Shown here: in pieces, positions 27,679 to 37,481 of the stretch
How positions within the stretch are numbered: position 1 is the first letter of the stretch
Layout of the letters: each line of letters starts with the position of its first letter
Assembly (NCBI GenBank): GCA_019638795.1
Contig: JAHBTB010000001.1
Coordinates: 638,960-702,959 of the forward strand
DNA from: Fimbriimonadaceae bacterium
GTDB lineage: Bacteria > Armatimonadota > Fimbriimonadia > Fimbriimonadales > Fimbriimonadaceae
Length of the DNA: 64,000 nucleotides
Direction of reading: 5' to 3'
Notes under the pieces: model-generated
Database searches by the model: none
The model's input: only the letters and a program-made list of their open reading frames with translations
Told to the model about the DNA's origin: nothing
Position numbers and translations under genes: made by a program

Positions 27679-28047
27679 CTAGTTCCTCAGGGTGCTCATG
27701 TCGTCGACGTCCACGTCGTTGCGGAGGCGGAAGATCGCCATGATGATGCCGAGCCCGACCGCTACTTCTGCGGCGGCCACCGCCATCACGAAGATGACCA
27801 TCATCTGGCCGGTGATCGCCGCCTGGTAGGCCGTCTGGGCGTTCAGACCGGGGTAGACGCCGTAAGCGGCGAATGTCAGAAACGTGAGGTTGACCGCGTT
27901 CAGCATCAACTCGATGCACATGAAGACGACGACCGGGTTCCGGCGGACGACGACGCCGACCCCGCCCAGGCAAAACATCACCAGCCCGAGGGCGAGGTAC
28001 CAAGTCACGGGGACCGTGCTGACCAAGGAAGCGAGGGGGAACGTCAT
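27679..28047 (-). CDS. nuoK: NADH-quinone oxidoreductase subunit K
   Basis: A 122-residue subunit with three membrane helices homologous to MnhC/MrpC. The conserved glutamates of the proton path are visible in VVFMCIELMLNAVNL and in MAVAAAEVAVGLGI. It is about 20 residues longer than E. coli NuoK, with an acidic tail (VDVDDMSTLRN). It lies 1 bp after nuoJ and directly abuts nuoL. Confidence 0.95.
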   Translation of the reverse strand: MTFPLASLVSTVPVTWYLALGLVMFCLGGVGVVVRRNPVVVFMCIELMLNAVNLTFLTFAAYGVYPGLNAQTAYQAAITGQMMVIFVMAVAAAEVAVGLGIIMAIFRLRNDVDVDDMSTLRN

Positions 28048-28048
28048 G

Positions 28049-28576
28049 TCAGATCCTCCTCTTCGCCAGCATGATCGAGCCGACGATACCGACCAGCAGC
28101 AGGACAGAGACGATTTCGAACGGCCACACGTAGGCGGTGAAAAGGTTGAGACCGATGGCCTGCGGCGAACCGAAAGCTGGGCCGAGGGCCGAGTCTTTGG
28201 GACTGGGTGCGGCGACCACCATCGCGCCCTGCGGCGCGATCACGGTCACGTAGATGCTGAAGGCGAGGACGGCGCTGAAGAGAAGCCCCAGCATCACTTT
28301 AGAGTCCTGCTTGGCCGGCTTGCCAAGGGCTCCCTGCCGCTTCAACATCATGATGACGAAGAGGAACAGCACCATGATCGCGCCGGCGTAGACGATGATC
28401 TGGGTGATCCCGATCAGTGGGGCTCCCAAGGTGAAATAGAGGAACCCGAGGACGAAGAAGTTCAGGACGAGGCACAGGGCCGACCTGACCGGGTTGTCCA
28501 ACAGGACGACTCCCGCCGCTCCAACGACGGCGACCAGTGCCAGGGCCATGAACGCCAACTGACCGGCGCTCACCAC
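28049..28576 (-). CDS. nuoJ: NADH-quinone oxidoreductase subunit J
   Basis: A 175-residue membrane subunit with five helices; the third helix contains the conserved GITQIIVYAGAIMVLFLFVIM with tyrosine and the pi-bulge glycine that takes part in coupling. The GTG at 28576 is preceded by a good GGGAGGAAGG ribosome site. Upstream there is an 81-bp spacer after nuoH where nuoI is expected in the usual gene order. Confidence 0.95.
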   Translation of the reverse strand: MVSAGQLAFMALALVAVVGAAGVVLLDNPVRSALCLVLNFFVLGFLYFTLGAPLIGITQIIVYAGAIMVLFLFVIMMLKRQGALGKPAKQDSKVMLGLLFSAVLAFSIYVTVIAPQGAMVVAAPSPKDSALGPAFGSPQAIGLNLFTAYVWPFEIVSVLLLVGIVGSIMLAKRRI

Positions 28577-28627
28577 CTTCCTCCCAGTTCCACTTTGTTC
28601 ACTCTTTGTCCTTCCTCAAGGCTAGGC

Positions 28628-28649
28628 GGGCCGCCTCCCACAGCGGCCC
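28628..28649 (-). other. Hairpin between nuoH and nuoJ
   Basis: GGGCCGC and GCGGCCC form a perfect 7-bp stem around an 8-nt loop. No T-run follows on the minus strand, so it is not a standard terminator; it may stabilise or process the mRNA at the site where nuoI is missing. Confidence 0.5.
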
Positions 28650-28657
28650 GGCCCAGA

Positions 28658-30061
28658 TCACGAAACTTTGTTCGGATCGACCATTTTCACGCTCCGGGGA
28701 GCGGGGTCGACCAGCCTGACCTCACGTTTTTGAATGCCGGGCGTCGTCGCCTTCGCCATCCCCACGACGTTGGTGTAGAGCACGAACAGCACGACAAACG
28801 CGGCGACGAGCGAAGCCCATCCGCCGACCGGGCCGAAAAGTTGGGTGCAGACGACCCAAAGCCCGACGACGATGAAGTTGGCGACGCCGAGCGGCAGGAG
28901 CGACCGCCATCCCAGGCTCATCAGTTGGTCATAGCGGAGCCGTGGCAGGGTGGCGCGGAGCCAGATGAAGAACGTGATCCCCGCCGCCTGCTTGGCAAGG
29001 AACGCCACGGGGCCGAGCCAATAGTTGGCGTAGGCAAGCCCACGGAAGAGTCCTTCCATCTGGGGGTACATCAACGACAGTTCTTCCCAGCGGAACGGCA
29101 TCAGGTTCGACCCGCCCAGGAAGACCGCGGCAAAGACGCCACTGAAGACGAACATCGCGGCGTACTCACCCATGAAGAACACCGCGAACTTCATGCTCGA
29201 GTACTCGGTGTGGTAACCGGCGATGAGTTCGTTCTCCGCCTCGGGCAAGTCGAACGGGGCGCGGTTGGTCTCGGCGATCATGCAGATCACAAAGATGACC
29301 GCGGCGACAAACCCGTACGGGGTGAAGATCGCCCAGTTCTGGACGCCGTTCAAGAACCCCCACAACGGCCCTTCTTGGAAGTGGACGATGTCGGAGAGCC
29401 GCATCGAACCGCTGGCCATGACGACGCAGGCCAGCGAGACCGCCATGGCGAGTTCGTAGCTGATCAACTGCGCCGAGGCGCGCAGGCCGCCCATCAGCGA
29501 GTACTTGTTGTTGCTCGCGTAGCCCGCGAGCACCACGCCGTACACCCCGAGCGACGAGATCGCCAGGATGTAGAGGATGCCGATGTCGACGTTGGCGACC
29601 GGGGTCAAATAGGAGAACAACCCCGACACCGGGTGCGGGTCGAACGGGAAGTGGAGCGACGCGAGGGGCAATGTGCCGCCCAACGCGAACGCGGGAAACA
29701 GCGCCACCGCAGGCGCCGTGAAGTAGACCAGTCGGTCCACCGCCGAGGGGGTGGCGTCTTCCTTAAAAAACAGCTTCACGCCGTCGGCAATGGGTTGCAA
29801 GAGGCCGAAGGTGCGGACCTTCTTGCCCTGGAGAAACGGGATAGGAAAGTTCGTGGGGAAAGTGACCGTGCCCGTCCGGTTCGGCCCGATCCGGTCTTGC
29901 ATCCAACTCAGCAGACGCCGTTCCCACCAGATCAGCCCAGGGACGAGCATGAGGATCGGGACGACGAACAGCAGCACCCGGATGAGCCCCAGGACGACTG
30001 GCCCGGCAGGGCCCAACGGGCCGGTTCCGTCTTGCAGAGCTTTCAACCAGTCGATGATCAA
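28658..30061 (-). CDS. nuoH: NADH-quinone oxidoreductase subunit H
   Basis: The quinone-site membrane subunit (467 residues; E. coli about 325). Family signatures include RIGPNRTG, GLLQPIADGVKLFFKED and MIAETNRAPFDLPEAENELI with the acidic loop that lines the quinone chamber. The extra length is spread between an added N-terminal helix, inserted loops after PLASLHFPFDPHP, and a basic C-terminal tail. It follows nuoG by 26 bp on the same strand. Confidence 0.95.
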   Translation of the reverse strand: MIIDWLKALQDGTGPLGPAGPVVLGLIRVLLFVVPILMLVPGLIWWERRLLSWMQDRIGPNRTGTVTFPTNFPIPFLQGKKVRTFGLLQPIADGVKLFFKEDATPSAVDRLVYFTAPAVALFPAFALGGTLPLASLHFPFDPHPVSGLFSYLTPVANVDIGILYILAISSLGVYGVVLAGYASNNKYSLMGGLRASAQLISYELAMAVSLACVVMASGSMRLSDIVHFQEGPLWGFLNGVQNWAIFTPYGFVAAVIFVICMIAETNRAPFDLPEAENELIAGYHTEYSSMKFAVFFMGEYAAMFVFSGVFAAVFLGGSNLMPFRWEELSLMYPQMEGLFRGLAYANYWLGPVAFLAKQAAGITFFIWLRATLPRLRYDQLMSLGWRSLLPLGVANFIVVGLWVVCTQLFGPVGGWASLVAAFVVLFVLYTNVVGMAKATTPGIQKREVRLVDPAPRSVKMVDPNKVS

Positions 30062-30087
30062 GGCGACCTCACTTTACCTAGCGACCC

Positions 30088-32229
30088 TCACAACCCGCCG
30101 AGGGTCTGGGCCAGCTTTTCCAAGTCGTGCGGCGATTGGCCCCGGCGAGGGAGCAACGCCCCGCCGTCCTGGACCTTCTCCGCGTCCAGCGACGCAAATT
30201 CCGTCGAGGCAGCCGCGATCAGCTGACGGGCGTCTGCCGGGCTGAAGACCGGGTCGGCCCCAGACCTCGCGCCAAATTCTTGGGCGACCTGCCATTGCGC
30301 CTTGGCCTCCCCGGGGGCGGCGAGGATCGCCCCCATCCGCTGGACCCGCCGCTCCGAACTCGTGTAGGTGCCGTCCTGTTCCGCGGGAAGGGCCAGTGGC
30401 AAGAGCCACGAAGCGAACTCGGCGCTTTTGGTCGGGCGGAAGTCGCTGACCACCAGGGTCTCGACGGCCTCTAGGGCGCGTGTCACCAGGTCCGCGTCAC
30501 CCAGGTCGAAGGCGTCGACCCCGACCAGCCAGAGGGCCTTGACCTGCCCGTTGGCTGCGGCTTCAAAGACGCCCCGGGTGTCAAGTCCGGTCACTGGCGC
30601 CTTCGCCCCGCCGGGCAAGGTGTCCGGGAGGCACCCGAGGGCGGCTGCCCCCTCCGAGTTCGCCTTGGGGCTCATGCAGAGGAAGGTGCGCCCGGTCTGG
30701 TGCGCGGTGACAGCGAGGATCTCGCTGGCGGCCGTGGCCAGGCGGCGGGTGGTGACCACGGCGCCGGCGTCGCCCAACGACTCCGCGGCGGCCCGCAACT
30801 TGTCCGCAGGCACCCCGGTCGCCTGCTCGACAAACTCAGGGGTGAACTTGCCGTCGGCCCGGACGAGCAATTGTCGCAGGCCAGCGGCCACAGTCGCGGC
30901 GGTCCCTTCCCGATAGCGAAGGACGACGTCGGCGAAAGAATCGACCTCGGTCGGACTGTCGTGGGCGATGACGACCCGGGCCCCATGTGTGAACCAGGCC
31001 TTGCGCACACGAAGGAAGGTCATCGGCTGCTCGTCGGCCAGGCTCGCGCCAAAGACGAGGACGGAGCCGCAGTGCTCCAGTCCGGCGATCGTCCCGCCTA
31101 CCGGGTCGAGTCCGTACTTGTTCTCCAAGCGGTCTTCCCAAATGGCCCCACGGCCTGGACGGAAGTCAATGTTGGCGGTGCCGAACGTCTCTCGGGCCAG
31201 CTTTTGGGTCAGGAACAGCGACTCGTTGGAGAGCGCCGCACTGACAAGGACGGCGACTTCGGCCCCCTTGCCTTTGAACGCGTTGAGCACGGCCCCACTG
31301 GCGTCGGCCCAACTCGCCGCCACGAAGGCGTCACCGTCGCGCTGGTAGGGGGTTGTCAGGCGGTCGGAGACATTGTAGAAGTCGTGGCCGAACTTGGTGC
31401 GGTCACACGTCCACTCTTCGTTCACGTCCTCGTTGGTGCGCCCGTTGATGCGGACGAGTTTGCCTGCCCGGTGGTCAAACCAGATGTTCGTGCCGCACGG
31501 GGTGACGGTGCAAATTCCTGGGGAGGTCTCGAGGTCCCATGGTCGGGCACGGAACCGGTACTTCGCCGATGTCAAAGCGCCGACCGGGCAGATCTCGATG
31601 ACATTGCCGCTGAACTTCGACTCGAAGTCGGTGAGTTGGAACGTCGACGGCTGCATGGACGCGCCACGGAACCGGAACGCCAACTGGCTGTCACCAGAAA
31701 TCTCCTCGGTGAACCGGACGCACCGGCCGCACTGGATGCAGCGCTCCAGGTCGAGCGTCACGTACTGAGACAGGGGGTAGGCCTTGGGCAAGTGGCGCTT
31801 CATCTCCACGAACCGGCTTGTGGAGGGGCCGTAGGCCAAGGTGTTGTTCTGCAGGGGGCACTCGCCGCCCCGGTCGCAGATCGGGCAGTCCAACGGGTGG
31901 TTGACGAGGAGGAACTCCAACACGCCCTTGCGGTCGCGCTTCACCGCGTCGGTCTCGGTGTAGACCGCCATGCCCTCGCTCACGGGCAGGGTGCAGCCGG
32001 CCTGCGGCTTGGGCATCTTGCGGATTGACCCGTCTGCCTGCTTGAACCCCACTTCGACGAGGCACATACGGCACATGCCGACGGGCTTCAGCCGCGGATG
32101 GTAACAGAAGATCGGGATCTCCAAGCCCAGCCGCTTGACGGCCTCGACGACCAGCTCCCCCTTGGGGACGACAAGTTCGATGTCGTTGACCGTGATCGTC
32201 ACGGTCTCGGTGCTGACGGCGGCTGCCAT
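30088..32229 (-). CDS. nuoG: NADH-quinone oxidoreductase subunit G
   Basis: The large iron-sulfur subunit of the peripheral arm (713 residues). The N-terminal [2Fe-2S] ligands (IFCYHPRLKPVGMCRMC), the His-Cys3 cluster (HPLDCPICDRGGEC) and the Cys4 cluster (CIQCGRC ... ICPVG) are all present, followed by a short molybdopterin-oxidoreductase-like domain that lacks cofactor. A further CTVTPCGTN...EWTC group marks the fourth Fe-S site of the MopB-like domain. It is the first nuo gene of this strand; nuoA-F and nuoI are outside the window. The start has no ribosome site. Confidence 0.95.
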   Translation of the reverse strand: MAAAVSTETVTITVNDIELVVPKGELVVEAVKRLGLEIPIFCYHPRLKPVGMCRMCLVEVGFKQADGSIRKMPKPQAGCTLPVSEGMAVYTETDAVKRDRKGVLEFLLVNHPLDCPICDRGGECPLQNNTLAYGPSTSRFVEMKRHLPKAYPLSQYVTLDLERCIQCGRCVRFTEEISGDSQLAFRFRGASMQPSTFQLTDFESKFSGNVIEICPVGALTSAKYRFRARPWDLETSPGICTVTPCGTNIWFDHRAGKLVRINGRTNEDVNEEWTCDRTKFGHDFYNVSDRLTTPYQRDGDAFVAASWADASGAVLNAFKGKGAEVAVLVSAALSNESLFLTQKLARETFGTANIDFRPGRGAIWEDRLENKYGLDPVGGTIAGLEHCGSVLVFGASLADEQPMTFLRVRKAWFTHGARVVIAHDSPTEVDSFADVVLRYREGTAATVAAGLRQLLVRADGKFTPEFVEQATGVPADKLRAAAESLGDAGAVVTTRRLATAASEILAVTAHQTGRTFLCMSPKANSEGAAALGCLPDTLPGGAKAPVTGLDTRGVFEAAANGQVKALWLVGVDAFDLGDADLVTRALEAVETLVVSDFRPTKSAEFASWLLPLALPAEQDGTYTSSERRVQRMGAILAAPGEAKAQWQVAQEFGARSGADPVFSPADARQLIAAASTEFASLDAEKVQDGGALLPRRGQSPHDLEKLAQTLGGL

Positions 32230-32339
32230 GGATCAGGCCAGCTTTTACCCGAAAGGCAGACCTCCTGGCTTGGTCAAAGGTTGGACTAGCCCCAGGTTTC
32301 CGCGGCCGCCAATGACTGGTATCCTGCGATAGGCTGACG

Positions 32340-32369
32340 ATGTCGTCAGTGCCGGGGAAACCACCATGA
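32340..32369 (+). other. Nine-codon leader ORF overlapping the Asp-box gene start
   Basis: ATG TCG TCA ... TGA encodes MSSVPGKPP; its stop overlaps the start codon of the next gene (ATGA). TAGGCT (32330-32335) and TATCCT (32320-32325) lie just upstream as possible -10 boxes. It could be a leaderless leader peptide that feeds ribosomes to the main gene by termination-reinitiation, but chance cannot be excluded. Confidence 0.35.
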
Positions 32370-35300
32370 ACCGTCGTTGGACCGTTGCCGTCAGGACTGT
32401 CGCGGCAGCCGCTTTTTCATTCGTCTGGAGTGTCGCGTTCGCCTCGTCGACTGACGCGGTCGGGCTCAACATCAAAATCAGCCTCAAACCAGGTGCCGAC
32501 CATAGCGCGGTGCTGGCACTGGTGAAGGAACACGGCAGGGTGGTCCGCGACGACGCCCACGTCGTCGTCATGCGGTTGAACGACCCCGAGTACTCACTCC
32601 GGATGGTCTTGCGCCTGAAGGGCCGCCCCGAGGTCACGGGCGCCGAACCCATGGCCCCTTCCCTGCCCGCCGGTATCGTCCAACGCGCCGGGGTGGACGA
32701 ACTTGCCAAGGTGATCGCCACCTATAAGGAGGCCTGGGAAGGCTACGAAAAGGCCGGGGGCAAAAAGATCGGTGGTGAGGGAGAAGGTGAGGAGAACGAG
32801 ACTCCCGGCCTCGAATACCTTGAGGCCTACCTGCAGTTCAAACGGCAGCGCGCCTACCCCGAGCAACAGATCGACCTCACCGGGTTCGAGCAAGCCATGC
32901 TCCGGCGCACCGGCAAACGGCAGCGGTTCGGGCAGTTTTCCCTCCGACAGCAGATCGAAGGCGGTGGTTCGGGTAGTCCAGGACTCAAATACTTCGACTA
33001 CATCGGCCCACGGAACCTTGCGATCCCCTACCGCACCTACTACGGGATCACCCCGTGCAACGGCCGTGTCGGGGCCATGGCCTTCGACCCGACCGACAAC
33101 CAGACGATCTACGCGGGTGGCCCGAACGGCGGTCTGGCCAAGTCCACCGACGGCGGGGTGAACTGGCTCCCGCTCGGCGACACCTGGCCCACCATGGGCG
33201 TCTCGTCCATCGCGGTCAAGCCGGACGAACACAACATCTTGTTGGTCGGCACGGGCGACTGGCAGGGCGGCAATGTCGCCGGCTTCGGCATCATGCGGTC
33301 GGCCGACGGCGGCGCGACCTGGGACAACGTCGGCGCCAGCGTCCTCGGGACTCGACCGGTCTCGTCCATCCTTTTCGACCCGCAGGACAGTTCAGTGGTC
33401 CTTGCCGCCGGCTCAGGAGGCGGCTCGATCGCCCGGTCGATCAACGGCGGCCAGTCATGGGCGCCCGTCACCGGCGGTGGCGGTGGCATCACGACACTGT
33501 CGTGGAACGCGGACAACACCGTCGTGTGGGCCGGCACCGAGTCGGGCACCCTGAAGAAGTCGACCGACCGCGGCCTCACCTGGTCGGACGTCGGTGTCTC
33601 GGGAACCAGCGGCGAACTGCATGTCGCGGCCTCGAAGACCGCACCAAACACTCTCTATGTGCTCGCCTCCAGCAGCGAAAAAGTCCTGCGCTCCACAGAC
33701 GCTGGCGCATCCTGGACCGACCTGACCTCCAGCTACATCAACGGCTACAACTGGAGCCAGGCCTGGTACGACCGGTACATCGCGACCACGGTCGTCCAAC
33801 GCACGGGACAACCCGCCGCGGACGGCGTCGTGATCGGCCTCATCGACATCACGTTCTCCAAAGACGGCGGCACTACCTGGCGCAACGCCGGCGGGTCGAA
33901 CTGGTCGGCCACCTACGACGGCACCGCCATCACCCACAACGACCAGCATTGCTTCGCCGTCAACCCGGCCAACCCCAACGAATGGCTCGTCGGCAATGAC
34001 GGCGGTGCGTACCGGGCCGTCTACGACCCCGACGCCGACACCCTGACGTACACCGTCTTGAACCGGCGTCTTGGCTTCACCCAGTTCTATTCGCTGGCCG
34101 CCCACCCGACGAACAACAACTACGCGATGGGGGGCACCCAAGACAACGCCACGCCCCACAGCTTCGGGAACCCCCTGAGTTGGGGCAACCCGGGCGCTGG
34201 CGACGGCATGGGCTGCGCGATCAACCCGTTCAACCCCGCCAACCAATACCACTCGGTCTACTACCAGTCCATTTACCGCACGAACAACTCGTTCAACAGC
34301 CAGCAGGACATCAGCCCGGCCCTCACCGGACAGGCCAAGCCGTTCGTCGGCGAACTGTGGATCGACCAGAACAACGGGCGTTACCTCTACTGCAACGCCG
34401 ACTACCTGAACCGGTACGACGCCCAGACCAACACCTGGACCGAGAAGGTCGGGAACCTCCAGTTCGCTGGCAACACGACCATCGTCTCGACGTTTGCCGT
34501 CGCGACGGGCGACAGCAACACGATGTACGTCGGCACCGGCAACGGTCGAGTCTGGCGCAGCACCGACTTCGGGGCGAACTGGACGCGGATCGACGGACAG
34601 GGTTCTGGCCTGCCCAACCGCTACGTGACCAAGGTGCTTGTCAACCCAGCGAACAAGAACGACGTCCTCGTCACGGTCTCTGGCTCGGGCACCGACCACG
34701 TCTGGCGGTGCACCGACACCTCGGCCGGGACGCCGGCCTGGGTTTCGGTCTCAGGTTCGGGGGCGACTGGCTTGCCGAACGTGTCGGTCAACGACATCGC
34801 CATCGACAACCTTGACGCGAACACCTGGTATGTCGCCACCGACATCGGCCTGTGGCGGACGCGGGACGCCGGCGCCACGTGGGACGACTACGGTTCGACC
34901 GCGGGTATCCCCAACACCCAGGTCAACAAGCTTGTCGCCGTGCCGGGCTCCAAGGCCCTCTTCGCCGCCACCTACGGGCGCGGCATGTGGCGCCTCAAGG
35001 ACGACGGCATCCAGATCACCGACCTCACCGCCAGCGCGGCGGTGATCACCGGTGGCGAGTCGGGCACCGGCACGGTGACGTTGGACAGCTTTGGCCTGCC
35101 CACCGGCACGCCGGTCCAACTCTCCAGCAGCGACCCGGCCACGCTCCAGGTCCCCGTCAACACCCGGGTCCCGTACGAGAGCCTGGCCGGCACGTTCCCG
35201 ATCACGACTTCGAGCATCTCGGTCGGCAAGACGGTGACGATCACCGCGACGGCCGGCAACTCGAAGGCGACGTTTGACGTGAGCGTGGTGCCGCCCGGAC

Positions 35301-35740
35301 CGATCCATGCTGACAGCGTCACCCTGGACAACGGCGACGTCTTCACCGGCGACCTCACGAGCACCTTTGCGACCGACTACCAGTACCTCTACTGGCAGCC
35401 TCATACATTGGCCATGCCCACAGGTGGCGTCTTCGGTGCCGCGATCCCGACGTTCACGCCGACCAAACTGACCGCCGTCGCGAATGTCCGCGTCCAAGGG
35501 CGCGGGACCCTTGTCGGCCTCTTCCAACTGTGGGACTACACCAAGTCGTCGTGGAAGACGGTGCAGTCGACCGTGATGAACCGGGCACGACAGTCGGTCA
35601 CCGCGACGGTCACGAACAACGCCGCCCACTACGTGGACCCGGCCACCGGAAGGGTCAAGTTCCGGTTCCAGGTGTACAGCACTGCGCTGCGCCTGCGGTA
35701 CTTGGCCGGGGTGGACTCGCTCGAGTTCCGCGTGAACTGA
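32366..35740 (+). CDS. Large secreted Asp-box beta-propeller protein
   Basis: A 1124-residue exported protein with a signal peptide (ending about ...SVAFASS). After an N-terminal part of about 200 residues come repeated blades with Asp-boxes (S-x-D-x-G-x-x-W): STDGGVNW, SADGGATW, SINGGQSW, STDRGLTW, STDAGASW, SKDGGTTW, STDFGANW and TRDAGATW. This is the pattern of sialidase- and sortilin-type propellers. The last ~230 residues are beta-rich, with an Ig-like stretch (ITGGESGTGTVTLDSFGLPT) and a C-terminal module seen in armatimonad secreted proteins. The catalytic residues of sialidases (arginine triad, Tyr/Glu) are not recognisable, so it is more likely a binding or structural surface protein. 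Confidence 0.75.
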   Translation: MNRRWTVAVRTVAAAAFSFVWSVAFASSTDAVGLNIKISLKPGADHSAVLALVKEHGRVVRDDAHVVVMRLNDPEYSLRMVLRLKGRPEVTGAEPMAPSLPAGIVQRAGVDELAKVIATYKEAWEGYEKAGGKKIGGEGEGEENETPGLEYLEAYLQFKRQRAYPEQQIDLTGFEQAMLRRTGKRQRFGQFSLRQQIEGGGSGSPGLKYFDYIGPRNLAIPYRTYYGITPCNGRVGAMAFDPTDNQTIYAGGPNGGLAKSTDGGVNWLPLGDTWPTMGVSSIAVKPDEHNILLVGTGDWQGGNVAGFGIMRSADGGATWDNVGASVLGTRPVSSILFDPQDSSVVLAAGSGGGSIARSINGGQSWAPVTGGGGGITTLSWNADNTVVWAGTESGTLKKSTDRGLTWSDVGVSGTSGELHVAASKTAPNTLYVLASSSEKVLRSTDAGASWTDLTSSYINGYNWSQAWYDRYIATTVVQRTGQPAADGVVIGLIDITFSKDGGTTWRNAGGSNWSATYDGTAITHNDQHCFAVNPANPNEWLVGNDGGAYRAVYDPDADTLTYTVLNRRLGFTQFYSLAAHPTNNNYAMGGTQDNATPHSFGNPLSWGNPGAGDGMGCAINPFNPANQYHSVYYQSIYRTNNSFNSQQDISPALTGQAKPFVGELWIDQNNGRYLYCNADYLNRYDAQTNTWTEKVGNLQFAGNTTIVSTFAVATGDSNTMYVGTGNGRVWRSTDFGANWTRIDGQGSGLPNRYVTKVLVNPANKNDVLVTVSGSGTDHVWRCTDTSAGTPAWVSVSGSGATGLPNVSVNDIAIDNLDANTWYVATDIGLWRTRDAGATWDDYGSTAGIPNTQVNKLVAVPGSKALFAATYGRGMWRLKDDGIQITDLTASAAVITGGESGTGTVTLDSFGLPTGTPVQLSSSDPATLQVPVNTRVPYESLAGTFPITTSSISVGKTVTITATAGNSKATFDVSVVPPGPIHADSVTLDNGDVFTGDLTSTFATDYQYLYWQPHTLAMPTGGVFGAAIPTFTPTKLTAVANVRVQGRGTLVGLFQLWDYTKSSWKTVQSTVMNRARQSVTATVTNNAAHYVDPATGRVKFRFQVYSTALRLRYLAGVDSLEFRVN

Positions 35741-35749
35741 CCGGGACCC

Positions 35750-35771
35750 GGGCGGGCCGTCTGGCCCGCCC
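35750..35771 (+). terminator. GC-rich hairpin after the Asp-box gene
   Basis: GGGCGGGCC and GGCCCGCCC form a perfect 9-bp stem with a GTCT loop, 9 bp after the stop codon. There is no U-run, so termination would be weak or factor-assisted; it separates this gene from sufB. Confidence 0.55.
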
Positions 35772-35864
35772 GGCCCGCCTCTTCCTGAGGAGCCGGATTG
35801 GGCCCAAGTACACTAAATGGCACAATCAATACTGTTCGGTACAGTTTCCCACTCCGAGACCAGC

Positions 35865-37385
35865 ATGACTGACAACCAGACCGTCCCCCAGACTGACGAC
35901 GAACTTCTTGAGCACTACGCCGAGACGGAGTACAAGTGGGGGTTTGTCAGCGACGTCGACGCCGAGACTTTGCCCCCCGGCCTTGACGAAGACACCGTGC
36001 GGTTTATCAGCGCCAAGAAGGGCGAGCCCGACTGGTTGCTCGACTGGCGGCTCAAAGCGCTCCGCCACCTGCAGACGATGTCCGTCCCGACATGGCCGAA
36101 CGTGGAGTACGAGCCAGTCGACCTCCAGTCCATCTCGTACTACTCGGCCCCCAAGAAGAAGCCGAGCCTGGACAGCTTGGAGGACGCGGACCCTGAACTG
36201 TTGCGCACCTTCGAAAAGTTGGGGATCCCCCTCCGCGAGCAGGAGATCCTTCTGAACGTCAAGGGCGCTGGTGAGGCCCATGCTTCTGGTGAGCCGGCGT
36301 CGGGTGGGGTCGCCATCGACGCGGTGTTCGACTCCGTCTCGGTTGTGACGACGTTCAAGGAGAAGCTCCGCGAGGCAGGGGTCATCTTCTGTTCCATCAG
36401 CGAGGCCGTGCGCGAGCACCCGGACTTGGTCAAGGAGTACCTGGGCAGTGTCGTCCCGTACAGCGACAACTACTTTGCGACCCTCAATTCGGCGGTGTTC
36501 TCCGACGGTTCCTTTGTCTATGTCCCGAAGGGCACCCGATGCCCCATGGAGCTGTCGACGTACTTCCGCATCAACGCCGAGAACACCGGCCAGTTTGAGC
36601 GCACCCTCATCATCGCGGACGAAGGGGCTTACGTCAGCTACCTGGAGGGCTGTACCGCTCCTAAGCGGGACGAAAACCAGCTTCATGCCGCGGTGGTGGA
36701 ACTCGTCGCCCTCAAGGACGGTGAGATCAAGTATTCGACGGTCCAGAATTGGTATCCCGGTGACCGCGAGACCGGCAAAGGGGGCATCTTTAACTTCGTC
36801 ACCAAGCGCGGCATCTGCCGTGGCGACCGGGCCAAGATCACCTGGACCCAGGTCGAGACCGGTTCGGCGATCACCTGGAAATATCCGAGCGTCATCCTAC
36901 GCGGGGACGACTCGATCGGCGAGTTCTATTCCGTCGCCCTGACCGCCCACCGCCAGCAGGCCGACACGGGCACAAAAATGGTCCATATCGGCAAGCGCAC
37001 CCGCTCCACCATCGTGAGCAAGGGCATCAGCGCCGGTCGGGGACAAAACACGTACCGGGGACTCGTAAAGATCAACGCCGGGGCGGACGGGGCGCGAAAC
37101 TACTCCGTGTGCGACTCGATGCTTATGGGTGACCGGTGCGGTGCTCACACCTTCCCCTACATCGAGGTCAAGAACAACACCGCCAAGATGGAGCATGAGG
37201 CGACCACGAGCAAGATCGGAGAAGACCAGCTGTTCTATCTCGCCCAACGTGGCATCAACGAAGAGGACGCGGTCAACATGATCGTGAGCGGCTTCTGCAA
37301 GGACGTTTTTCGAGTCCTCCCGATGGAGTTCGCCGTCGAGGCGCAAAAGCTCCTCGCTGTCAGCCTCGAACACTCCGTCGGTTAA
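35865..37385 (+). CDS. sufB: Fe-S cluster assembly scaffold subunit
   Basis: The central scaffold of the SUF system (506 residues); with SufC and SufD it builds [4Fe-4S] clusters using sulfur from SufS-SufU. The beta-helix core is clear ([19 protein letters not shown] with a candidate ligand cysteine, [25 protein letters not shown] with another, and [11 protein letters not shown]). ATG 35865 is used; an in-frame ATG at 35817 would add 16 non-conserved residues. Unusually it stands alone, about 12 kb from and on the other strand to sufCDSUT. A TACACT box at 35809-35814 may be its -10. Confidence 0.93.
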   Translation: MTDNQTVPQTDDELLEHYAETEYKWGFVSDVDAETLPPGLDEDTVRFISAKKGEPDWLLDWRLKALRHLQTMSVPTWPNVEYEPVDLQSISYYSAPKKKPSLDSLEDADPELLRTFEKLGIPLREQEILLNVKGAGEAHASGEPASGGVAIDAVFDSVSVVTTFKEKLREAGVIFCSISEAVREHPDLVKEYLGSVVPYSDNYFATLNSAVFSDGSFVYVPKGTRCPMELSTYFRINAENTGQFERTLIIADEGAYVSYLEGCTAPKRDENQLHAAVVELVALKDGEIKYSTVQNWYPGDRETGKGGIFNFVTKRGICRGDRAKITWTQVETGSAITWKYPSVILRGDDSIGEFYSVALTAHRQQADTGTKMVHIGKRTRSTIVSKGISAGRGQNTYRGLVKINAGADGARNYSVCDSMLMGDRCGAHTFPYIEVKNNTAKMEHEATTSKIGEDQLFYLAQRGINEEDAVNMIVSGFCKDVFRVLPMEFAVEAQKLLAVSLEHSVG

Positions 37386-37481
37386 CCAGACAGTAGACGG
37401 ATCCTGAGGAAGTCCAGGTATCGTGGCGCTGATCGGGCCGCCCATTCTTTAAGTTTTGCGGCCTGAGCATGGAGATAACCT

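Noticed and set aside
35817..35864. Upstream in-frame ATG for sufB adding 16 residues
   Set aside because: The extra residues do not look like SufB, and a likely -10 box ends only 2 bp before this ATG, so it would not be on the mRNA.
37386..37481. Hairpin GGCCGC/GCGGCC after sufB as terminator
   Set aside because: The loop is 16 nt long and no U-run follows, so I do not list it.
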